A stretch of 39,129 nucleotides of DNA from Polaromonas sp. (GTDB lineage Bacteria > Pseudomonadota > Gammaproteobacteria > Burkholderiales > Burkholderiaceae_C), in contig NZ_JAUXUP010000068.1 in the NCBI RefSeq assembly GCF_030680935.1, positions 1-39,129 on the forward strand, read 5' to 3'. Below the pieces are notes generated by a model, which saw only the letters and a list, made by a program, of their open reading frames with translations, did no database searches and was not told where the DNA came from. The position numbers were made by a program, and so were the translations under genes. Shown here one piece after another: positions 8,245 through 15,173 of this stretch (position 1 is its first letter; each line of letters begins with the position of its first letter).

Positions 8245-8421
8245 CTGATCTCCTTGGGTTGCGACCTGAACGCAGGAGCCAGCTAGGAGCCGGGCAAAAG
8301 TCAAGCAGGTCGAATGCGGTACTAGGCCAAGGTATGATCAGCGCTACCGCCCCTTCGAGGGAACCGAGCTGAGAGCACTGTATCGTGCCCTGACTGATGT
8401 CAGCGTATAGGAAAAGTCCGC
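8245..8421. other. Integrase upstream region, probable attP-derived arm DNA
   Basis: This non-coding stretch separates the integrase start from the tRNA fragment. It holds a direct repeat AGGAGCC at 8274-8280 and 8285-8291, spaced 11 bp, about one helical turn. It also holds a small inverted repeat CTGAC-TGAT-GTCAG at 8390-8403 next to the tRNA-like sequence. Such repeats are typical of arm-type integrase or excisionase sites; the assignment is inferred. Confidence 0.35.
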
Positions 8422-8475
8422 ACTCAAAATCCCCCGCCGAAAGGCGTGCCGGTTCGATTCCGGCCCCGGGCACCA
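8422..8475 (+). other. 3' fragment of tRNA-Leu(CAA), putative attR
   Basis: The sequence is the 3' part of a tRNA-Leu. It includes anticodon loop CTCAAAA (anticodon CAA at 8425-8427), the 3' anticodon stem TCCCC, a class II variable arm CGCCGAAAGGCG, the T-arm GCCGG-TTCGATT-CCGGC (8448-8464), acceptor strand CCCGGGC, discriminator A and CCA (8473-8475). The 5' half is missing: the bases before 8422 do not pair with the anticodon stem and there is no D-arm or 5' acceptor. This is the signature of an element that integrated into the 3' half of the gene, rebuilding an intact tRNA at its other end (left, outside the window). It marks the right boundary of the island. Confidence 0.85.
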
Positions 8476-8496
8476 CCTCCCCTGAATACCCATCAC

Positions 8497-8514
8497 CTGG
8501 TTCTCGCGAACCAG
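8497..8514. terminator. Hairpin downstream of the tRNA-Leu fragment
   Basis: CTGGTTC-TCGC-GAACCAG forms a perfect 7-bp stem with a 4-base loop, 21 bp after the CCA. It has no T-run, so it is at best a weak or factor-assisted terminator of the original tRNA transcript. The rest of 8476-8572 shows nothing else. Confidence 0.35.
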
Positions 8515-8572
8515 CACTACTTGCGCAGGCGATTTCGCGCCGCCTTCGCATGGCGCTTGCAGCCTTGCCTCC

Positions 8573-9301
8573 TCACCAGGACTCCAGCCACGGACGGATT
8601 TCCAGCTCGTGGGTCCACGCATCGCGCGGCTGCATGTGCAACTGCCAGTACAGGTCAGCAATACGCTCCGGGTTGACGATGCCGCCCTCGTCTTTGGTGG
8701 CATAACGCTCCGGAAAATTGGAGCGGATGAACTCGGTGTCTATGGCCCCGTCGATGATTGGGTGGGCGACATGGATGCCTTTGGGCCAGAGCTCGCGCGC
8801 CATGCTTTGCGCCAGCGCGCGCAGTGCGTGTTTGGCCCCGGCAAAAGCGGCAAAGCCCTCCCGGCCCCTGAGGCTGGCGGTTGCCCCGGTGAAAATGATC
8901 GTGCCGCGGCCCCGCGGCAGCATCACTTTGGCGGCCTCGCGCCCCATCAGGAAGCCGCCAAAGCAGGCCATCTCCCAGACCTTGAAGTACACGCGCGCCG
9001 TCGTCTCGGTGATGGGAAAACGCACGTTCGCGCCAATATTAAAAACCGCCACTTCAATGGGCGCGATTTCGGCCTCTATCTTCTGGACCAGCGCCACCAT
9101 CTCTTCTTCCTTGCGCGCATCACTGGCAAAGCCGTAAGCCTGCCCGCCCTCGGCCTTGATCTGCTCGACCAAAGGCTTGAGTTTGTCCTCGCTGCGGCGG
9201 GTGACACAGGCGATGTACCCCTCGCGCGCAAAACGGCGTGCGATGGCGCCGCCGGTGGCATCGCCTGCGCCTATGACCAGAATTGCTTTTTTGTCTGCCA
9301 T
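8573..9301 (-). CDS. Short-chain dehydrogenase/reductase (SDR) with non-canonical active site (242 aa)
   Basis: This is a Rossmann-fold oxidoreductase-like protein. The cofactor loop GAGDATGG is at residues 11-18, and NIGAN (88-92) corresponds to the NNAG motif. In the catalytic region GATASLRGREGFAAFAGAK, the usual YxxxK reads F153-xxx-K157, and the serine expected 13 residues before the Tyr is A140. The Lys is kept. Classical SDR chemistry needs the Tyr, so this branch may use another mechanism or act as a binding protein. The length is normal for SDRs. The ATG at 9301 has AGGAGA upstream. It is the first backbone gene right of the element and lies tail-to-tail with the tRNA fragment. The substrate is unknown. 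Confidence 0.8.
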   Translation of the reverse strand: MADKKAILVIGAGDATGGAIARRFAREGYIACVTRRSEDKLKPLVEQIKAEGGQAYGFASDARKEEEMVALVQKIEAEIAPIEVAVFNIGANVRFPITETTARVYFKVWEMACFGGFLMGREAAKVMLPRGRGTIIFTGATASLRGREGFAAFAGAKHALRALAQSMARELWPKGIHVAHPIIDGAIDTEFIRSNFPERYATKDEGGIVNPERIADLYWQLHMQPRDAWTHELEIRPWLESW

Positions 9302-9342
9302 TCGATCTCCTGGAGTGGGTGGACGCCCTGCAGGCCAGCGGC

Positions 9343-9948
9343 TCAGCCGCCTGCCACGGCCTGGTAAGCACGCGCGGTCTCGGGCGCCACCGAGGCCAGC
9401 AGCTGCGCATAAGGTGTCTGGTGCCGCACCAGTAGCCGTGCCGACGCGACGGCTTTTGACTTGCAGAACCAGTGGCAGCTGTGTTGCATCAGCAGCAGCT
9501 CGGCTGACAGGGTAAAGGCACGGCTTTTGCGGCTCTGCGCCGCGTTGGCGCTGGCTGCCCGCGAAATACCTTGTGCATGCACCGCAAACAGCTTGCGCAG
9601 ATCAAAGGTGGCTTGGGGAAAAATTTTGTCTGCATAGGGAATGGCCACCGCCAGGGTGCTCACACGCGCGTGAATCCCATCGACTTTGGAAAAATCGGCT
9701 GCAAAACTGGCAAACTGGTTGCTGAGTTTTTCCTCGGTGCTTTCCAGCAGATGCCATATCTGCTCGCGCCGCTCCGGGTCACTTTCACCCAGCGCCCTCA
9801 GGTAGCCCCCGGTCAGGCTTTCCATCAGCTTTTCGATCTGGTATTTACCCAGATAACTGCCGAGCAAACTTATGCGCCTGCGTTGCCAGCCCGACCTGAG
9901 CAGCCAGAAGCCGGTGGCTGCCAACATCGCCAGAATAAGAATGTCCAT
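9343..9948 (-). CDS. Hypothetical protein with N-terminal membrane anchor (201 aa)
   Basis: The protein is not recognised. Residues 1-20 (ILILAMLAATGFWLL) form one hydrophobic segment followed by arginines, a typical N-in membrane anchor. The rest is helical and soluble, with a charged stretch ESDPERREQIWHLLEST and a Ser/Ala/Lys-rich middle, then HSCHWFCKSKAVASARLLVRH. Codon use matches the backbone, and the start is the ATG at 9948. It lies just upstream of the SDR gene on the same strand (41 bp apart) and may be co-transcribed with it. A divergent amidase gene begins about 95 bp away. Confidence 0.6.
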   Translation of the reverse strand: MDILILAMLAATGFWLLRSGWQRRRISLLGSYLGKYQIEKLMESLTGGYLRALGESDPERREQIWHLLESTEEKLSNQFASFAADFSKVDGIHARVSTLAVAIPYADKIFPQATFDLRKLFAVHAQGISRAASANAAQSRKSRAFTLSAELLLMQHSCHWFCKSKAVASARLLVRHQTPYAQLLASVAPETARAYQAVAGG

Positions 9949-10043
9949 CGGTACCGGGTAGATTATTGGGAGGGGACCAGTGTAGTCACCCCGATGTACC
10001 CGTCAGAGCGCAAGGCCGTGCAAAAACACAGATACTCCAAGCC

Positions 10044-11330
10044 ATGCACCCTGGCCCCCTCCACAGTCTGCAAGCCTGGCACGCTGCCGAACTGATAACG
10101 CGCCGCGAACTGACCGCCGAAAACCTGGTCCGCGCCTGCCTGGACCACATCACCGGGCGCGAGCCGCAGGTGCATGCCTTTGTCCACATCGATGCCGATG
10201 CCGCGCTGGCTACAGCGCGCCGGCTTGATGCCGGGCCACTGCGCGGGCTGCTGCACGGCCTGCCGTTTGGCGTGAAGGACTTGTTTGACACCTTCGACAT
10301 GCCCACTGCATACGGCTCGCCGATTTATGCGGGGCAGCAGCCGCTGGCCGACGCGGCGGCGGTGGCGCTGTGCCGCGAAGCCGGTGCGGTGCTGATTGGT
10401 AAAACCGTCACGACCGAGCTGGCCAACATGTTCCCCGGGGTCACGCGCAACCCGCACAACCCCCAACACACCCCGGGCGGCTCATCCAGCGGTTCGGCCG
10501 CAGCGGTGGCCGATGCCATGCTGCCGCTGGCCCTCGGCACGCAGACCGCCGGCTCGCTGATCCGGCCTGCGGCGTTTTGCGGTGTCGTCGGCTACAAACC
10601 CAGCCACAACCGCGTGCCCAAGGCCGGCGTCAAAAGCCTGTCGGAAACGCTGGACACCGTGGGCGGTTTTGCGCGCAGTGTGCGCGACGTGGCGCTGCTG
10701 GGCGCAGTGCTGACCGGTGATGCCCGGCTGGCCGACCCGGCCGCTTTTAGCCAGACGATGGCGCCGCGCATCGGTTTTTGCCAGACACCGGAGTGGGCAC
10801 TTGCAGACAGCGACACACAGCAGGCCTGGGCCCAGGCCGAAAAAGCCCTGAATACGCACGGGAAGCCGATGGCGCTACCACCGGAGCTGTCTGGCCTGGT
10901 GGCCGTGCAAAAAGCAGTGCAGGCGTTTGAGACAGCGCGCTCTTTAAGCCCCGAGCGCCTGCGGCACCACGACCAGCTCAGCGCGCCACTACGCGCCCTG
11001 ATTGCCGACGGCCTGGCCATCAGCGGCGAAACCCATGCCCAACACCTGCAACTGACTGCCATGGCGCGGCGTCAGGTGCAGGCCGTGTTTGGACCTTTCG
11101 ACGTGTTGCTGGCCCCGAGCAGCATTGGCGAGGCACCCGCCGGGTTGGACGGCACAGGTGACCCGCTGTTTTGCCGCAGCTGGACGCTGCTGGGCCTGCC
11201 TTGCGTGCACCTGCCGTTTGCGCGTGGCCGCAGCGGGTTGCCGGTGGGGCTGCAACTGGTAGGCGCCTATGGGGACGACCACCGCCTGCTGGCCGCGGCG
11301 CACTGGGTGCATGAGCGGCTGACACACTAG
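10044..11330 (+). CDS. Amidase signature family protein (428 aa)
   Basis: This is a cytoplasmic hydrolase of amide bonds (aliphatic amidase, aryl-amidase or GatA-like branch). The Ser-cisSer-Lys triad is visible: K78 in PFGVKD, the serines of TPGGSSSGSAAA around residues 147-151, and the nucleophile S171 in GTQTAGSLIRPAAFCG. The C-terminus ends in the usual GLPVGLQLVG segment. No GatB or GatC partner lies nearby and the protein is shorter than GatA (about 480 aa), so a catabolic or biosynthetic amidase is more likely. I chose the ATG at 10044 (MHPGPLHSLQ); the frame is open further upstream, but only from a TTG at 9966. No strong ribosome-binding site is seen. The exact substrate cannot be read from sequence. 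Confidence 0.85.
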   Translation: MHPGPLHSLQAWHAAELITRRELTAENLVRACLDHITGREPQVHAFVHIDADAALATARRLDAGPLRGLLHGLPFGVKDLFDTFDMPTAYGSPIYAGQQPLADAAAVALCREAGAVLIGKTVTTELANMFPGVTRNPHNPQHTPGGSSSGSAAAVADAMLPLALGTQTAGSLIRPAAFCGVVGYKPSHNRVPKAGVKSLSETLDTVGGFARSVRDVALLGAVLTGDARLADPAAFSQTMAPRIGFCQTPEWALADSDTQQAWAQAEKALNTHGKPMALPPELSGLVAVQKAVQAFETARSLSPERLRHHDQLSAPLRALIADGLAISGETHAQHLQLTAMARRQVQAVFGPFDVLLAPSSIGEAPAGLDGTGDPLFCRSWTLLGLPCVHLPFARGRSGLPVGLQLVGAYGDDHRLLAAAHWVHERLTH

Positions 11331-11386
11331 CCGTGGCCATCTGAGCGATAGGCGCAGGCATTTTTGACCCTGTCGCTTGCCACGGC
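11330..11386. other. Nested inverted repeat between amidase and HtrA-like gene
   Basis: GCCGTGGC (11330-11337) pairs perfectly with GCCACGGC (11379-11386). Inside it, GCGATAGG (11345-11352) pairs with CCTGTCGC (11369-11376) with one G-U. The transcript could fold into a two-tier stem. It may be a terminator for the amidase gene or a structured leader of the next gene; there is no T-run after it. Confidence 0.4.
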
Positions 11387-11442
11387 ATTGAAATAGGCGC
11401 ATTCTTGAATCGCAGTTTTTTCTGCGGCTCCGGGAGTCCGTC

Positions 11443-12498
11443 ATGCGTTCACTTCGTTTCTGGATCAGTCCCTTTGTCTCGGCGGCCCTGCTGCTGGCCC
11501 TGCCCACACAAGCGGCTACCGTCCAGCCCTCCCAGGCGCAAACCACGATAGACGCATTGGCCCGGGCCAATTCCTCGGTGGTGGGTGTACGGGTCACGGT
11601 GGCCGAAGGCGCACGTTCGGCCGAAACCCTGGGGCAGCGGCGCAGCGGTTCCGGCGTATTGATTGCCTCTGACGGTCTGATCCTGACGATTGGCTACCTG
11701 CTGCTGGAAGCGGAGCAGATCGAAATCGTGACCCAGGACAACAAAATCCTGCCGGCACGCGCCGTGGCTTACGACCTGGCCACCGGTTTTGGCCTGCTGC
11801 GGCCTTTGCTGCCGCTGCGCGCCTCCAGCAACGTCAGCGTGGCGGTGCTGGGCAGCAGCCAGTCTGCGCAGCCCGGCGAAGCGCTGATGGCCGTCACCGG
11901 ACCGCAGCCCAACGACGATGGCGACGTCAACATGACACGGCTGATCAGCAAACGCGCGTTCTCAGGCAACTGGGAGTACCACATTGAGACGGCCCTGTTC
12001 ACCAGCCCGCCCATTGTTGCCAACGAGGGCAACCACAGCGGCGCCCCCCTGTTTAACCAGAAGGGGGAACTGATAGGCATAGGCTCGCTGCTGGTGTCTG
12101 ACGCCACCGGGCAAAACCGGCGCATGCCCGGCAACATGTTTGTGCCCGTCGATTTGCTGCGGCCCATCCTGGCCGAGTTGCAGAAGTCCGGCAGCAGCGT
12201 AAAAAGCCGCCGCCCCTGGCTGGGCCTGAACTCCAACGACCAGGGCGGCCGGGTGCAGATCACACGCGTCAGCAAGGACAGCCCGGCCGAAGGCGCGGGG
12301 CTGGAGGCGGGTGATGTGGTACTGGCCGTCGATGGCGCCAAGGTCACCACGCTGGAAGACTTCTACAAAAAACTATGGAACCGGGCCGCGCCCGATGCAG
12401 AAATCTCCCTGACCGTGCTGCAGGGCGCCGATGTCAAGACGATTGTGCTGAAAGCTCAGGACCGCATGTTGACCCTGAAGAAACCCGCCGGCATCTAA
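11443..12498 (+). CDS. HtrA/DegP-like S1C protein, predicted inactive protease, with one PDZ domain (351 aa)
   Basis: This is an exported protein with the trypsin-like fold of the S1C family and a single C-terminal PDZ domain. The signal peptide is residues 1-24 (ALLLALPTQA cleavage region). In the protease domain, the His motif (normally TNNHVV) reads TIGYLL with Y85 in place of His. The Asp motif (normally TDLALL) reads TGFGLL with G115. The Ser motif reads NHSGAPLF with S199 kept. The PDZ domain spans about 240-335 (WLGLN, then SPAEGAGLEAGDVVLAVDG). With two of three catalytic residues missing, proteolysis is unlikely. A chaperone, scaffold or regulatory role in the periplasm is more plausible. 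The start ATG is preceded by GGGAG. Confidence 0.85.
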   Translation: MRSLRFWISPFVSAALLLALPTQAATVQPSQAQTTIDALARANSSVVGVRVTVAEGARSAETLGQRRSGSGVLIASDGLILTIGYLLLEAEQIEIVTQDNKILPARAVAYDLATGFGLLRPLLPLRASSNVSVAVLGSSQSAQPGEALMAVTGPQPNDDGDVNMTRLISKRAFSGNWEYHIETALFTSPPIVANEGNHSGAPLFNQKGELIGIGSLLVSDATGQNRRMPGNMFVPVDLLRPILAELQKSGSSVKSRRPWLGLNSNDQGGRVQITRVSKDSPAEGAGLEAGDVVLAVDGAKVTTLEDFYKKLWNRAAPDAEISLTVLQGADVKTIVLKAQDRMLTLKKPAGI

Positions 12499-12507
12499 AC
12501 TTCAGAT

Positions 12508-12562
12508 AAAAACAGGCTGCAGCCCTTGTGAAGCCTGCGCAAGCAGCTCCTGATTCCATAGC
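12508..12562 (-). repeat. Dispersed repeat, copy 1 (degenerate)
   Basis: Read on the minus strand it starts GCTATGGAAT, continues with AGCTGCTTGCGC and CACAAGGGCTGCAGCC, and aligns without gaps to the other copies in this window. It sits just after the stop of the HtrA-like gene and just before the stop of the convergent epimerase-like gene, typical of the gene-end placement of this family. Confidence 0.65.
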
Positions 12563-12568
12563 AAACAG

Positions 12569-13498
12569 CTAGCCTTCCAACAGCCCCTGCGCGACGGTGG
12601 GGTAACGCAACCGCAGCCGCAGTTCCTGCTTGAGGCGGGTGTTGTCCAGCCGGCGTGACTCACTCATGAAACTCAGCAGCATCAGGGACAACGCGTCCTG
12701 CGCCGTGCTGCGCGCCACGCGCGGCGGCCGTGGCAGCTGGTACAGGTCGGCCGCCAGGTCAAAGTAGTCGCCCATCTTCAGCTGCGTGTCGTCGCTGGCA
12801 TTGGTGCTGCGCTGCGGCTTGCCGCGCCACAACGCTGCCACACAGGCGCGCGCCAGGTCATCGGCGTGGATGTGGTTGGTGTAGACGTCATCCGCCGCCA
12901 GCAAAACCGGCGTGCCCTTGACCAGACGGATACGTGGTGTGCCGCCCTCACGGTCGGGCGCGTAAATGCCGGGGATGCGCAGCGTGTGCACTGTCACGCC
13001 GCTGGAGCGGCCAAAAAAGCGCAGTTGCTGCTCGGCGTCGACCCGGCGCCAGGCGCGCGGTGTGTGCGGGTTGACTGCGCGTGTCTCACGCGCCCACTCG
13101 CCCTGGCAATCGCCATAAACACCGCTGGTGGAGCCGTAGACCAGCGACAGCGGCAGTGTGCGCAGGCGCAGCGCCCGCAGCAGCGCCAGTGTGCGCGGGT
13201 CACGGCGCCAGTCGGGCAGGTTCTCGGTGGGCGGCGGCGCCAGATGTATCACCCGGCTCGCCAGTCCGGCCAGGCGCCGCAGCGTGGCTGGCTGGTCCAG
13301 GTTTCCGGTCAGCGGCCGGATATGGGCGGCCCGCAAGGCAGGCAGGCGCTCGGGTGACGATGTCAGCGCCAGCAACTGCACACGAGGTGCCAGCTGGCGT
13401 GCCACCCGCATGCCTACATCGCCGCAGCCAATAAGCAGAATACGCGGTCGGCGAAAGCGCGAAGGCAGGGCGCCAAGGGGACTTTGGTTTGAAGGCAA
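12569..13498 (-). CDS. NAD-dependent epimerase/dehydratase family protein (about 309 aa)
   Basis: This is a Rossmann-fold protein of the extended SDR/epimerase type. The nucleotide loop ILLIGCGDVGMRVA is near the N-terminus, and VYGSTSGVYGDCQG lies mid-protein where epimerases carry the catalytic Ser/Thr region. IPGIYAPDREG and NHIHADDLARAC are conserved positions of the family. A clear YxxxK is not seen at the usual place (the region reads RAWRRVDAEQQL), as in several atypical members. The start is uncertain. The only reasonable codon upstream of the fold is TTG at 13498; the longer frame to 13762 runs into the divergent reductase gene and is not credible. The substrate is unknown, perhaps a nucleotide sugar or coenzyme. 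Confidence 0.72.
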   Translation of the reverse strand: MPSNQSPLGALPSRFRRPRILLIGCGDVGMRVARQLAPRVQLLALTSSPERLPALRAAHIRPLTGNLDQPATLRRLAGLASRVIHLAPPPTENLPDWRRDPRTLALLRALRLRTLPLSLVYGSTSGVYGDCQGEWARETRAVNPHTPRAWRRVDAEQQLRFFGRSSGVTVHTLRIPGIYAPDREGGTPRIRLVKGTPVLLAADDVYTNHIHADDLARACVAALWRGKPQRSTNASDDTQLKMGDYFDLAADLYQLPRPPRVARSTAQDALSLMLLSFMSESRRLDNTRLKQELRLRLRYPTVAQGLLEG

Positions 13499-13564
13499 AA
13501 TTGGGGAATCTGCTATGAGGCAGCACAGTATAAAAAAACCGGACAACGTCAGAGGATAACCAGT

Positions 13565-14608
13565 ATGACTTTCAGCGTCACCGTGCTGCCCAGTGGCCGC
13601 CAGTTCACCGCCAACCCCGACGAGGCCCTGCTGGCCGCCGCCATCCGCCAGGGCGTGGGCATGCCCTACGGCTGCAAGGACGGTGCCTGCGGTTCCTGCA
13701 AATGCAAAAAAATGGAAGGCACGGTGGTACACGGCCCGCATCAGCTCAAGGCCCTGTCGCATGAGGAAGAAGAAGCCGGTTTTATCCTGACCTGCTGCGG
13801 CGTGGCGCAGAGTGACGTGGTGCTCGAATCACGCCAGGTCACCGACGAAAGCGCTTTTCCGATCAAAAAAATGCCGTCGCGCGTGAGCACCATGGCGCGC
13901 GCCTCACACGATGTGATGGTGATACGCCTGCAACTGCCGGCTGCCGATGTTTTCAAGTACCACGCGGGCCAGTATGTGGAGTTTTTGCTGCGCGACGGTG
14001 ACCGCCGCAGCTACTCCATGGGCAATGCGCCGCACACCCAAACCGAGACCCCGGGCATTGAGCTGCACATCCGTCACATGCCAGGCGGCAAGTTCACCGA
14101 ACATGTCTTCAGCGCCATGAAAGAAAAAGAGATCATGCGCATCGAGGGGCCGTACGGCAGTTTCTTTCTGCGCGAAGACAGCAACAAACCCATGGTGCTG
14201 CTGGCATCCGGCACCGGTTTTGCACCCATCAAGGCGCTGATCGAACACATGCAGTTCAAGGGCATCACGCGGCCAGCCGTGTTGTACTGGGGCGGCCGCC
14301 GACCGGCCGATCTGTACATGAACGACTGGGTGCTGGCCAAAGTGGCCGAGATGCCCAACCTGAGCTATGTGCCGGTGATCTCCAACGCGCTGCCCGAGGA
14401 CGCGTGGACCGGCCGAACCGGTTTTGTGCACAAGTCGGTGCTGGAGGATTTTCCCGACCTCTCCAGCCACCAGGTCTATGCCTGTGGTGCGCCCATTGTG
14501 GTGGACTCCGCGCGGGCCGACTACACGACACTCGGAGGCTTGCCGGAAGAAGAGTTTTTTGCGGATTCGTTCACGACTGAGGCGGACAAGGCGAAGGCGC
14601 TGGCCTGA
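13565..14608 (+). CDS. 2Fe-2S ferredoxin/FAD/NAD reductase, CDP-6-deoxy-glucoseen reductase-like (347 aa)
   Basis: This is a one-component electron-transfer flavoprotein. An N-terminal plant-type 2Fe-2S domain (residues 1-90) has C37, C42 and C45 in YGCKDGACGSCKC, and C77. An FAD-binding domain follows with RRSYSM, then an NAD-binding domain with GTGFAPIKALIEH and the CGAP motif (YACGAPIVVDSA). This architecture is shared by AscD/E3 reductases and by phenol and benzoate oxygenase reductases. With no sugar or oxygenase genes nearby, the partner is unknown. It is divergent from the epimerase-like gene over a short region. The start ATG at 13565 follows GAGGATAACC, a plausible ribosome-binding site. 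Architecture is certain; physiological substrate is not. Confidence 0.88.
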   Translation: MTFSVTVLPSGRQFTANPDEALLAAAIRQGVGMPYGCKDGACGSCKCKKMEGTVVHGPHQLKALSHEEEEAGFILTCCGVAQSDVVLESRQVTDESAFPIKKMPSRVSTMARASHDVMVIRLQLPAADVFKYHAGQYVEFLLRDGDRRSYSMGNAPHTQTETPGIELHIRHMPGGKFTEHVFSAMKEKEIMRIEGPYGSFFLREDSNKPMVLLASGTGFAPIKALIEHMQFKGITRPAVLYWGGRRPADLYMNDWVLAKVAEMPNLSYVPVISNALPEDAWTGRTGFVHKSVLEDFPDLSSHQVYACGAPIVVDSARADYTTLGGLPEEEFFADSFTTEADKAKALA

Positions 14609-14667
14609 AGTTGCCCTGAGCTGGCCGGGTCATTGCCAGATTGAGCCTGACGGGGCCCTCGAGCAAG

Positions 14668-14880
14668 CCGGGTCTCGCCCCGGCGGGCGACTTACTTTTC
14701 TTTGCTTCGCCAAAGAAACCTAAGGAAAAGAAAGGCGACCCGATGGTCTGGGTCCCTCCGCTTCGCTACGGGCAACCTGCGGTGCTCGGTAAAAGCGGGG
14801 TCTCGCTCGAACTCGCCTTCGGCTCAGACAATCGCGAGCCCTGATCCGCTTTGACCTGCGCTCCTCGGCCCAGCCCGACG
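14668..14880. repeat. Dispersed non-coding repeat (betaproteobacterial type)
   Basis: This segment follows the pattern of a dispersed element I recall from many Comamonadaceae genomes. It opens with a stem-loop (TTTCTTTG-CTTCGC-CAAAGAAA, 14697-14718), then AAAGAAAGGCGACCC, a GGTCTGGGTCCCTCCGCTTC segment, CAACCTGCGGTGCTCGG, GGGTCTCGCTCGAACTCGCC and finally CTGCGCTCCTCGGCC. Short open frames across it have no protein-like features. Function is unknown. Confidence 0.6.
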
Positions 14881-15006
14881 GGTGGGGGGACGGATGCGGA
14901 TACGAATTCGGATTCGGGGAGGCGATGACGCGCTTTGCGCGTCAACGCCGGACTACGGGGCCGTCATGTTTGCACGCGGGTGCAGCACACGCGGCCAAAT
15001 GAAGTC

Positions 15007-15038
15007 CCCCTCCATCGCCCAGCGGGGCGAGGGAGGGG
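15007..15038. terminator. Strong GC-rich hairpin in the 14.6-15.2 kb gap
   Basis: A 14-bp stem with one mismatch joins CCCCTCCATCGCCC (15007-15020) and GGGCGAGGGAGGGG (15025-15038) through the loop AGCG. It is followed by a G-rich tract, not T-rich. It lies between the convergent reductase and Bug genes, so it could stop transcription or protect transcript ends, or be another dispersed element. The rest of 14609-15107 apart from the repeat at 14668 shows no gene. Confidence 0.4.
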
Positions 15039-15107
15039 TTAGGGGTGGGAGTGGGGAGTCAGGCCTACTGTCCAGAGCAGACCCTAGGCGCAGCGTGATG
15101 CCGACAA

Positions 15108-15170
15108 GCTATGAATTTGATAGCTGCTTGCACTGACGGCATAAGGGCCAGAACCCGAAAAGGCTCGAAA
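15108..15170 (+). repeat. Dispersed repeat, copy 2
   Basis: A 63-bp copy that begins GCTATGAATTTGATAGCTGC and has CATAAGGGCCAGAACCCG and AAAAGGCTCGAAA in its second half. It aligns base for base, without a gap, to the copy inside the aceE-like gene (39005-39068). It lies three bases from the stop of the Bug receptor gene. Confidence 0.8.
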
Positions 15171-15173
15171 CAA

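Noticed and set aside
8422..8475. A complete tRNA-Leu gene
   Set aside because: There is no D-arm, 5' acceptor or 5' anticodon stem; only the 3' part is present.
13499..13762. N-terminal extension of the epimerase-like protein
   Set aside because: It is antisense to the start of the divergent 2Fe-2S reductase and lacks family similarity.
14882..15136. 84-codon open frame in the non-coding gap
   Set aside because: It runs through repeat and hairpin sequence and has no domain or ribosome-binding site.
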